Assembly: GCF_022385335.1 (NCBI RefSeq)
Contig: NZ_CP092431.1
Location: 8,060,001 to 8,124,000, forward strand
Reading direction: 5' to 3'
Source of the DNA: Streptomyces deccanensis
Lineage (GTDB): Bacteria; Actinomycetota; Actinomycetes; Streptomycetales; Streptomycetaceae
DNA length: 64,000 nucleotides
The notes beneath the pieces were generated by a model. The model worked only from the letters and a program-made list of their open reading frames with translations. It ran no database searches and was not told the origin of the DNA. Below are positions 33,595 to 40,881 of this stretch, one piece after another (within the stretch, counting starts at the first letter, position 1; every line of letters begins with the position of its first letter). The position numbers and the translations under genes were made by a program.

Positions 33595-33603
33595 GTAGGG
33601 GTG
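33595..33603. repeat. Target site duplication, left copy
   Basis: GTAGGGGTG directly abuts the left end of the IS256-family element and is repeated exactly at 35475-35483. Nine bp is within the normal range for this IS family. Confidence 0.85.
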
Positions 33604-33637
33604 GAGTAATAGTCAAGAGTTGTGGGTGCGCTGATCT

Positions 33638-34105
33638 TCAGTTCTTGCTGCGCTGAGTGAGACTGGTCCTGGCTGTGTTGCGGATCCGCTTGGTGCGGCC
33701 GGCTTCGGCGAGGATCTCGATGGCCTCGGTGTTCGCCTCGGCCGCGGTCTTGAGCTGGAGCCAGTTTGATGACTCGAGTAGGTCGTCCGGGTGCCAGGGC
33801 AGCTTGAGTTTGATGGCGCGGAAGAGTGCCCACTCCCGCAAGCGCTGGGCCAGGAAGGGGTGGCCGATCGTGGCCTGGTTCATCGCCTGTGCCCACTCGT
33901 TGTAGGCAGGATCGAAGTGGAGCTCGGCGGCTCGACGGTCAAGGTGCCGCACCACGGCGGAACGGGCCATCGTCAGGTCCGGATCGGTGAGCACACGGCT
34001 GACCAGGTCGACCTCGTCCGCGTCGGCGACCTGCTGAAGCTGGTCGAGATAGGCCGCGAAGCGGACGTGCTCGTCCGGATTCTGCACGATGTCGTGGAGG
34101 TTCAT
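33638..34105 (-). CDS. IS256-element passenger protein, unknown function
   Basis: 155-residue soluble, helix-rich protein (MNLHDIVQNPDEHVRFAAYL, VVRHLDRRAAELHFDPAYNE, QRLREWALFRAIKLKLPW, EIEILAE-like C-terminus). Its ATG overlaps the transposase stop by 4 nt, so it is translationally coupled, and it lies inside the inverted repeats, hence moves with the IS. No domain recognised; a regulator or target-selection partner of the transposase is conceivable. Confidence 0.8.
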   Translation of the reverse strand: MNLHDIVQNPDEHVRFAAYLDQLQQVADADEVDLVSRVLTDPDLTMARSAVVRHLDRRAAELHFDPAYNEWAQAMNQATIGHPFLAQRLREWALFRAIKLKLPWHPDDLLESSNWLQLKTAAEANTEAIEILAEAGRTKRIRNTARTSLTQRSKN

Positions 34106-35352
34106 GCGGCCTGCTCCTCACGCTCGACCAGGACACCGTTCTCGAACCGTGCACCCGCTCGGACGAGAGGGACGAGGTGGGCGCCGGTGATCGCGCGCCA
34201 TCGCGCCTGGGCGGACTCAACCAGCTTGAACACCATCGCGAGCGCCGCCGCCGGGCTGCCCGCCCCCCGGGTGACCTTCGTCCGCAGCTTGACCGTGGAG
34301 AACGTCGACTCAATCGGATTCGTGGTGCGCAGGTGAACCCAGTGCTCGGCAGGGAAGTCGTAGAACGCGAGCAGTTCCTCCCGGTCGTCGGTGATCTTCG
34401 CGACGGCCCTCGGGAACTTGGCGCCGTAGGTCTTCGCGAACGCCTCGATCGCCTTCCCGGCGTGGGCGCGGTCCTCCGCGTTGTAGATCTCCTGCATCGC
34501 CTTCAGCGCGCCGGGCTGCGCGGACTTCGGCAGGCAGTTGGTGACACTCCTGGCTTTGTGAACCCAGCACCTCTGCGGCCGTGCGGCCGGGAACACCTCG
34601 GTGAGCGCCCGCCAAAGGCCCATCGCGCCGTCCCCGATGACCAGCTCGGGGTCGCGCATGCCGCGTCGGCGGCAGTCCCACAGCAGATCGGCCCAGGACT
34701 CGGTGGACTCCCGCAGCCCCTCGGCCAGCGCGATCAGCTCTTTCGAGCCGTCCGGTCGCACGCCGAGCATGACCAGCACGCACGAGTGCGCCTGTCCGAG
34801 GCGGACCTTCGGGTGGACGCCGTCGGCCCAGACGTAGACGAAGTCGCGGTCGGACAGGTCCCGGTCCTGGAAAGCGGCGTGGTCGTCGCTCCACTGCTTG
34901 GTCAGCCGGGTGACGGTGGCGGGCGACAGGCCGGCCGTGCCACCGAGGAACTGCTCCAGCGCGGGGACGAAGTCTCCGGACGACAGGCCGTGCAGGTAGA
35001 GCAGCGGCAGCACCTCGGAGATTTTCGGCGACTTGCGGCACCACGGGGCGAGGATCTTCGAGGAGAACCACTTGCGCTCGCCCGTGGCGTCATCGACGCG
35101 GCGGTCGTCCACCCGGGGTGCTGTGACCTCGACCGGGCCGGCCGCGGTGACCACGGTGCGGGGCCGGTGGTGACCATTGCGGACGACCAAGCGACGGCCT
35201 CGCTCGTCGGTCTCGGCGGTCAACTCGGCTATGTACTGGTTGACTTCCGCCTCCAGTGCGGCGGCCAGCATCCGCCGGGCACCTTCTCGCACGATCTCGT
35301 CGATCAGGGAGCCGGACTGGGTGGAGCCGTCGTCGGTGACTACGCTGAGCAC
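34102..35352 (-). CDS. IS256 family (Mutator-type) transposase
   Basis: 416 residues, the usual length. The DDE triad is readable: Asp in YVWADGVHPKVRLG, Asp in LVIGDGAMGLWRAL and Glu in RTTNPIESTFSTVKLRT. The Cys/His strip RCWVHKARSVTNCLPK between the second D and E is typical. No frameshift. Start ATG 35352 lies about 100 bp inside the right inverted repeat. Confidence 0.95.
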   Translation of the reverse strand: MLSVVTDDGSTQSGSLIDEIVREGARRMLAAALEAEVNQYIAELTAETDERGRRLVVRNGHHRPRTVVTAAGPVEVTAPRVDDRRVDDATGERKWFSSKILAPWCRKSPKISEVLPLLYLHGLSSGDFVPALEQFLGGTAGLSPATVTRLTKQWSDDHAAFQDRDLSDRDFVYVWADGVHPKVRLGQAHSCVLVMLGVRPDGSKELIALAEGLRESTESWADLLWDCRRRGMRDPELVIGDGAMGLWRALTEVFPAARPQRCWVHKARSVTNCLPKSAQPGALKAMQEIYNAEDRAHAGKAIEAFAKTYGAKFPRAVAKITDDREELLAFYDFPAEHWVHLRTTNPIESTFSTVKLRTKVTRGAGSPAAALAMVFKLVESAQARWRAITGAHLVPLVRAGARFENGVLVEREEQAA

Positions 35353-35474
35353 GGACGTACCTTCCCGACCCGCGCTGCAACGCGGGCCTACTCGGAGACC
35401 GTCAAAGGATCATCGGGAAGGTACGCCCTCCGCGTGCCTTCCCAAAACCGATCCACAAGTCTTGAGCATTGCTC

Positions 35475-35483
35475 GTAGGGGTG
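35475..35483. repeat. Target site duplication, right copy
   Basis: Second copy of GTAGGGGTG, immediately outside the right inverted repeat of the IS256-family element. Confidence 0.85.
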
Positions 35484-35524
35484 GCCTTGAGGCGGCTGCC
35501 TGGCTGATCAGGCGCCTGGCAGCA

Positions 35525-35788
35525 TCAGCCGGCCAGTGTCGGCTTCCTTGGCCAGCTGGGGGTGGCTTCCTTCCGGGAGAGGCGTCGGGTCATGAGGGTG
35601 ATGGCGGCCCAGGTGATCAGAGTCTCCGAGTGCTGGACGAGCCGTTCGTAGTCCCTCGCGTGGCGGCGGGCGTGCATCATCCACGCGAGGCTGCGCTCGA
35701 CGACCCAGCGGCGGGGCAACACGACGAAGCCGGAGGCGTCCTTGGGGCGGCTGACCGACCCGATCGTGCTGGGCATGGCGATCACCAC
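35525..35788 (-). pseudogene. IS5-type transposase remnant (C-terminal end only)
   Basis: About 75 residues from [20 protein letters not shown] through [20 protein letters not shown] to [15 protein letters not shown] match the last part of IS5-family (IS1647-like) transposases, including the RRWVVERS..W block with the catalytic Glu and its R/K neighbours. The N-terminal three quarters are missing and the first 10 residues of the frame are unrelated. A relic that predates the IS256 insertion beside it. Confidence 0.85.
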
Positions 35789-36211
35789 CCCTGCATGCCG
35801 GGGGCAGCTGACGCCGGCGGTGACACCGGCATGCGAAGTGGCGCCAGTCTGAACCCTCGGATTCCGGCTGACGAGCCTTACCGAAAGGTAGTTGACGAAG
35901 AATCAGAACATCTTCAGTGCGGCGTTCGCGAAGTCATAACGGTGACGCCTACGCGAACGCCGACCGCCTCTTGCGCCGGGCCCTCGTACGACACCGCTGC
36001 GAGCAGTACTAGGCATCCGATCGGCGGTCGACCTCTGACACCAACCGCACCCCGTACTCCGTACACTCCGCCTCGCCAACGCCACCTTGGACGGCCGCCA
36101 GGCGCCTGCGCAACCGCTGTGCAGCCCCCCACTGCCTGGCCCGACAGGCCGACGAGCAGAACGGCCCGAGGGCTCGGCCCGGCGTGGTGGCTCAGCGACG
36201 TACGCCGGCGA
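35789..36211. other. Non-coding stretch between IS remnant and sulfatase gene
   Basis: 423 bp with no convincing ORF, repeat or regulatory site; probably debris of earlier insertions. Confidence 0.5.
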
Positions 36212-38329
36212 TCAGGACGTGCCGCCGGGCTGCTGCGGCCCGAACGCCGTCATGAAGCGGTCGCGGAACTTGTCCATCCGCCATGTCGGCGTCGAGTCGG
36301 CGGGCTTGAGCCCGTCCGTCCAGCCCCAGTCGGCGATCTTCTCCAGCACCTCGGGGTCCTGCGCGACGATCGACACCGGAACGTCGTGGCTGGGGTTGTC
36401 GCCAGTGACCGTCTTGTTCGGCTGGTGGTCGCCGAGGAAGACCAGCACCGTGTCCTTCGAGCCGTACTTCGCGACGAAGTCGACGAGGCTGGTCACCGAG
36501 TACTGGATGGACTTGCGGTACTCGTCCCGGACGGCCAGCGGATCCTTCCAGACCTCCGTCGGGTCCTTGCCCTCGGCCTTCTGGAGGGAGTGGTAGACCG
36601 ACCCGTCACCGATCTCCTCCTCGGGGATCGTCCTCGGGATGGGCGCCCACGGGTTGTGGCTGGAGGTCAGGATGATCTCCGCCATCATCGGCTCCCGGTC
36701 CTTCCTGCCGTGCTCCAGCTCCCGGAAGGCCTTCAGCGTGTACTGGTCGGGCATGGTGGACCAGCTGAACTTCGGCCCCTGGTAACCCAGCTGGTCAGAG
36801 TCGTAGATGTGGTCAAGCCCGAAGTACTTGCCCTCGGGCCAGGTCTTCTGGGTGCCCGGCACGATACCGACGGTGCGCCAGGCACCGGTGCGGCGGAACG
36901 CCTCGGTGAGGGTGAGCCGGTCACTCGCGACGAGGTTGTTGTACCGCGACTGGTTCTTGATCCACAGGCCGGACAGGAACGTGGAGTGCCCGAGCCAGCT
37001 GCCGGCGCCCGTGATGGGGGAGCGCAGCCAGCCGCTCCGCGAGGCGAAGCCGGCGTCCTTCAGCTCCTGGGTCTTCTGCGTGAGGGTCTCACCGAGCGGT
37101 TCGCCCATCCGCGGGTCGTCGATCGCGGAACGGCCGTAGCTCTCGATGAACGTGATCAGTACGTCCTTGCCGCGCAGCCCCGTCAGGAGCTGGTCCGGCG
37201 GTACGTCGGCGAAGGCGTCCACCGCGGCCTGCTTGCGGAACGCCTCGCCGTCCTTCAGGCCCTCGCTGACCGCCTCGATCCGGTTCTCCACGAGGGTGGC
37301 CGCGCTGTGCGAGGCGACGGGTACGTCGGATATCTCCAGCGTCAGCGTCGAGCAGGTGATCCACGCGGTCCCCAGGACGAGGAGCGTACGGCTCGCGGTG
37401 TGCCGGTTGCGCACCATCAGCCTGCTCAGCCGTACGACCGCGAGCGTCATCAGCACGGGCAGCGCGAGCGCGAGCGCGATCACGCCGACGGTCGCGGCCT
37501 GGGCGGCCGCCCCACCGAGCGAGTCCTTCATGAACGACTGCGCGTCGTCCAGCAGGATCCAGTCCAGTACCAGGTCGAAGGGGCGGTCCAGGGTCCAGTA
37601 CGACCCCATGTCCAGCGCCTTGACGATCGTCAGCAGGCCGAGCAGCACGCCGACCACCACGACCGCCACGCGTCGGGCTTTCGCGCGCAGTACGAGCAGC
37701 AGTCCCGCCACGAGGATGCCCTCGGCCGGGATCCGCAGGAACCGACCGGGGTCCAGCTCCGTGATGTCGTTCGGCACGACGAGCGCGAACAGCACGAGCA
37801 CGAGCGCCAGCCCGGTCCCGGCCCAGGCGACCCCACGCGCGAGCCGGGGGTGCCGCGAGCGCCAGCCGGGGGTGGGGGAGGGGGAGGGGGATGCGGTGAG
37901 CTGCGGTTCGGGGTCGGGCCCGGACTCCGGCTTGGGGGCGGGCTCGGCCTGCGGCTCCCGCTCGGCCTCGGCTTCGGAATGCGGCTCCGGCTCGGGGGCG
38001 GGGGCGGGCTCGGAAGGGGCCTCGGCATCGGGCTCCCGGCCCGACCGAGGTTCGGGAGCGGCTGCTTCGGCCCCCGGGCTGTGCTCCTCAGACTTCTCCG
38101 GCTCCGGCTCCGGCTCCGGCTCGGTCTCGGCCCCGGTCTCGGGCGTTCGGGCCTCGCTCGTTCCCCCGCCCGATTCCTCCTGCTCGGCCTCCACGACCTG
38201 CTCGGTCTCCACGACCTGCTCGGTCTCCACGGCCGCGTCCCGTTTCGGAGGGGCGGCGTCCTCCGGGGCCTCGTCGTCGTCCGGTGCCGGAGTGGGTCCC
38301 GGAAGCTGCGGAGAGCGTATGTGCGACAA
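36212..38329 (-). CDS. Membrane sulfatase / phosphoglycerol transferase-like protein
   Basis: 705 residues. The first 155 are low-complexity, Glu/Pro-rich and cytoplasmic, with an 18-bp DNA repeat giving ETEQVV twice and runs of PEPEPE. Four to five membrane helices follow (VAWAGTGLALVLVLFALVVP, ILVAGLLLVLRA, VAVVVVGVLLGLLTIV, TVGVIALALALPVLMTLAVV). The extracytoplasmic alkaline-phosphatase-superfamily domain has VLITFIESYG (metal ligand Glu), ITGAGSWLGHSTFLSG (nucleophile region) and VLVFLGDHQPN (metal Asp/His), as in LtaS-like lipoteichoic acid synthases. Likely builds or modifies an anionic cell-wall polymer or lipid. The start is TTG 38329 with a GAAGGA site; uncertain. Confidence 0.87.
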   Translation of the reverse strand: MSHIRSPQLPGPTPAPDDDEAPEDAAPPKRDAAVETEQVVETEQVVEAEQEESGGGTSEARTPETGAETEPEPEPEPEKSEEHSPGAEAAAPEPRSGREPDAEAPSEPAPAPEPEPHSEAEAEREPQAEPAPKPESGPDPEPQLTASPSPSPTPGWRSRHPRLARGVAWAGTGLALVLVLFALVVPNDITELDPGRFLRIPAEGILVAGLLLVLRAKARRVAVVVVGVLLGLLTIVKALDMGSYWTLDRPFDLVLDWILLDDAQSFMKDSLGGAAAQAATVGVIALALALPVLMTLAVVRLSRLMVRNRHTASRTLLVLGTAWITCSTLTLEISDVPVASHSAATLVENRIEAVSEGLKDGEAFRKQAAVDAFADVPPDQLLTGLRGKDVLITFIESYGRSAIDDPRMGEPLGETLTQKTQELKDAGFASRSGWLRSPITGAGSWLGHSTFLSGLWIKNQSRYNNLVASDRLTLTEAFRRTGAWRTVGIVPGTQKTWPEGKYFGLDHIYDSDQLGYQGPKFSWSTMPDQYTLKAFRELEHGRKDREPMMAEIILTSSHNPWAPIPRTIPEEEIGDGSVYHSLQKAEGKDPTEVWKDPLAVRDEYRKSIQYSVTSLVDFVAKYGSKDTVLVFLGDHQPNKTVTGDNPSHDVPVSIVAQDPEVLEKIADWGWTDGLKPADSTPTWRMDKFRDRFMTAFGPQQPGGTS

Positions 38330-38521
38330 CCCGAAGGTCCTTCCCTGTGGAGCATGTGGAGCTCAGTGCTGGTGGTGCGGAGTGGGCCGGGGGCCGCGGG
38401 ACCACCGGGACACCCGAAGGGACATCCCTATGCGTACGGTCCCACGACGCCCACCGTTCACCCCAACGAAGGTCCGCCGCAACCACTTCACCGAACCCCG
38501 GCGCACCCGGCCCCCACCGGC

Positions 38522-39562
38522 TCAGGCCGAGCGCGGCGCCCCCGTGCTGGCCCGCTCCACCAGCCGCGTCGACAACTCCGTGCGCGTGCCCTCCGGTTGG
38601 TCGCCCTCCATCATCCGCACCAGCAGCCGTAGCGCGGTCTGGGCCATCTCCGAGAGCGGCTGGCGGACGGTGGTCAGGCCGGGAGTCGCCCAGCGGGCCT
38701 CGGGCAGGTCGTCGAAACCGACGACGCTGATGTCGTCCGGCACCCGCAGCCCCCGCTCGGCCAGCGCCTCGTAGACACCGAGGGCCATCTTGTCCGAGCA
38801 GACGAACACGGCGGTCGGCGGCTCGGGGAGGTCGAGCAGCTGGAGCATGCGGTGCCGGGCGGTGGCCTCCATGAAGTTGCCGTAACGGACGTACTCCGGC
38901 CGGTACGGGACGCCCGCGGCCGTCAGCGCCGAGCGGTAGCCCGCCACCCGGGCGCTGCTGCACATCTTGCGCCGGTACCCGGCGATCACGGCGATCCGCT
39001 CGTGCCCGAGGGACAGCAGGTGGTCGGTGGCGGTCGTGCCGCCCTGCCAGTTGGCCGCGCCCACGGAGACCACGCCGGGCGGCGGCTCCAGCACCGGGTC
39101 GATCAGCACGAAGGGGATGCGGTGCTGGGTGAGCCAGGAGTACTGGGCGGGGGAGAGTTCGGCGAGGTTGAAGAGGACGCCCGCCGAGCCGCGGGCGGTC
39201 AGCTTGTCGAACCAGCCGCGTTCGGGGCGGGCGCCCCGGGTCCGGGTCAGGCCGGCTGAGACGACGACCTCCAGACCGGCATCGTGGGCGGCCTGTTCGA
39301 CGCCGTGCAGTACGGCGCCGGACCAGGAGCTCTCCAGGGAGTGCACCACGAGGTCGACCATGCGCGGCGGCTTCGACGCCTCGAACCGGGGTCTGCGGAC
39401 GTAACCGAGCCGGTCCAACGCCTCGGTGACCCGGCGCCTGGTCTCGGGGGCCACGTCCTCCCGGCCGTTGACCACCTTCGAGGCCGTGGGCACGGACACC
39501 CCGGCCTCGCGCGCCACCACCGCCAGCGTCGGCCCGGCCGTCGCGCTCCCGCCACGCACCAT
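38522..39562 (-). CDS. LacI family transcriptional regulator
   Basis: 346 residues. The N-terminal helix-turn-helix TLAVVAREAGVSVPTASKVV and hinge helix region precede a periplasmic-binding-type sugar domain (GVLFNLAELSPAQYSWLTQH, IAVIAGYRRKMCSSARVAGY, TAVFVCSDKMALGVYEAL, VSVVGFDDLPEARWATPGLT). Near-perfect palindromes upstream (39645-39662) suggest autoregulation. No sugar gene adjoins it; the carbohydrate locus 6 kb away is a possible target. Confidence 0.93.
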   Translation of the reverse strand: MVRGGSATAGPTLAVVAREAGVSVPTASKVVNGREDVAPETRRRVTEALDRLGYVRRPRFEASKPPRMVDLVVHSLESSWSGAVLHGVEQAAHDAGLEVVVSAGLTRTRGARPERGWFDKLTARGSAGVLFNLAELSPAQYSWLTQHRIPFVLIDPVLEPPPGVVSVGAANWQGGTTATDHLLSLGHERIAVIAGYRRKMCSSARVAGYRSALTAAGVPYRPEYVRYGNFMEATARHRMLQLLDLPEPPTAVFVCSDKMALGVYEALAERGLRVPDDISVVGFDDLPEARWATPGLTTVRQPLSEMAQTALRLLVRMMEGDQPEGTRTELSTRLVERASTGAPRSA

Positions 39563-39644
39563 CGCGACTCCACCTCTCAGGGCCCGCCCGAAGGCCGGTG
39601 AAATTTTCGAACAGCGCTCCGCACACGACCGGATCCCGAGCCGC

Positions 39645-39662
39645 GTAGCAAGCGCTTCCTAC
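39645..39662. promoter_or_regulatory. LacI-type operator upstream of the lacI-family gene
   Basis: GTAGCAAGCGCTTCCTAC is an 18-bp palindrome with CG at its centre and only one mismatched pair. TTTCGAAA at 39725-39732 and TTCGAA at 39606-39611 are further CG-centred palindromes in the same 301-bp gap (39563-39863). LacI-family regulators bind such sites; autoregulation is the simple reading. No other gene is seen in the gap. Confidence 0.55.
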
Positions 39663-39863
39663 GTTAAGCCCAACTCAACACGGCGGGAAGAAGCGGGGAT
39701 TCAGAGGACCACATCAGCCAAAACTTTCGAAACCTCGAACAAGCCGGGGCCCGTCGGGGCGTTCATGCCGCACGCTGGACCGTCGGGAGCGAACGGGACA
39801 TAGCGTGCTCCGTCGGCCAGTAGCGTGTCTGTCCGACAGGTCCGGCACCAGGGGGAGTTCCAC

Positions 39864-40881
39864 ATGCTGTACACGCAGATCTTCGCCGACACCGAGGTGA
39901 GAGACGAATTCCTCGACCGCTTCGAGGAGATCAGGGACACGTACGCGGCCTCGGGGGGGCCTGGAGAGCGTGGGAGGACTGGAGGGCCTCCTGAGCGTGG
40001 ACCGGGCCGCCGTCGGCGTCCAGCGGATGATCGAGGGCACGTGGCAGCGCGACGACAGCGGGTTGGAGGCGATCGTCAGACGGTTCGGCCGTCCCGTCTA
40101 TCTGGTCCAGCGCGACACCGTGGCGGCGACCGCGGACGCACCTGACGGCCGCGCGGAGAGCCAGGTGGTCGCCGCCCGGGTGAACGCCGCCCGGGACCGG
40201 CTGAACGGCGTCCTGCCCAGCGTCGGGAGGGTCGATCTGCGCAACCACCGCCTGGACTGGGTGGGCACCGCGTGGATGGTGGCGGAAGGACTCCTCGTCA
40301 CCAATCGCCACGTGGCGCGGGAGTTCGCGGAGCCGACCCAGGGCGGCTTCGGGTTCCGGGCGAGCCCCATGGCGCGGGTGCACGCCTACGTCGACTGGTA
40401 CCACGAGCACGGCCGGCAGCAGGAGTCCCGGTTCAAGGTGACCGAAGTGGTCTGGATCGAACCGGACTCGTCACCGTGCGACGCGGCCCTGCTGCGCGTC
40501 GCCCCCACGGGCGAGGAGGGCGAGTCCCTGCCCGCACCGATCCCCCTGACGAGCGGTGACGACGGCCTGACCCTGGGGCGTTGGGTGGGAGTCGTCGGCT
40601 ACCCCGACACCGGCCGGCACGACGACCCCGAGGACCGGCTGCGCATCTTCGACGGCATCTTCGAGTGCAAGCGGATGGCACCCGGGCAGCTCATCTCCTT
40701 CCAGGGCGAGCGGTGGATCCACCACGACGCGACGACACTCGGCGGCAACTCCGGATCCGTCGTCGTCGACCTGGACACGGGCCGGGCCCTCGGCCTGCAC
40801 TTCGCGGGTCTGCCGAAGAAGCGCAACTACGCGGTGCGCGCCCGGGACGTGGCCCGGCTCGTGCGCGAGCGCGCTTCGTGA
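39864..40881 (+). CDS. Trypsin-like serine peptidase, interrupted by a +1 frameshift
   Basis: A GGGGGAG site and ATG 39864 open a frame coding MLYTQIFADTEVRDEFLDRF and on to TYAASGG; at a run of seven G (39953-39959) it leaves frame, and the protease continues in the next frame to 40881. Removing one G gives a smooth 338-residue protein. Catalytic triad in the downstream part: His in TNRHVA, Asp in SSPCDAALLRV, Ser in LGGNSGSVVV. No signal peptide, so cytoplasmic. A GTG at 39970 could restart a 303-residue protease. Its stop overlaps the next start by 4 nt (GTGA). Either a sequencing error, a real frameshift, or slippage. Confidence 0.78.

Larger units (their letters stand above)
33604..35474 (-). 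mobile_element. Complete IS256-family insertion sequence
   Basis: 1,871 bp between two copies of GTAGGGGTG. Terminal inverted repeats are 24 bp (33604-33627 and 35451-35474), identical at 19 positions, sharing TCAAGA and TTGTGG blocks. It carries the transposase and a 155-residue passenger ORF on the minus strand. Intact ends, intact transposase and an exact target duplication show a recent, probably still active insertion. Confidence 0.9.
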
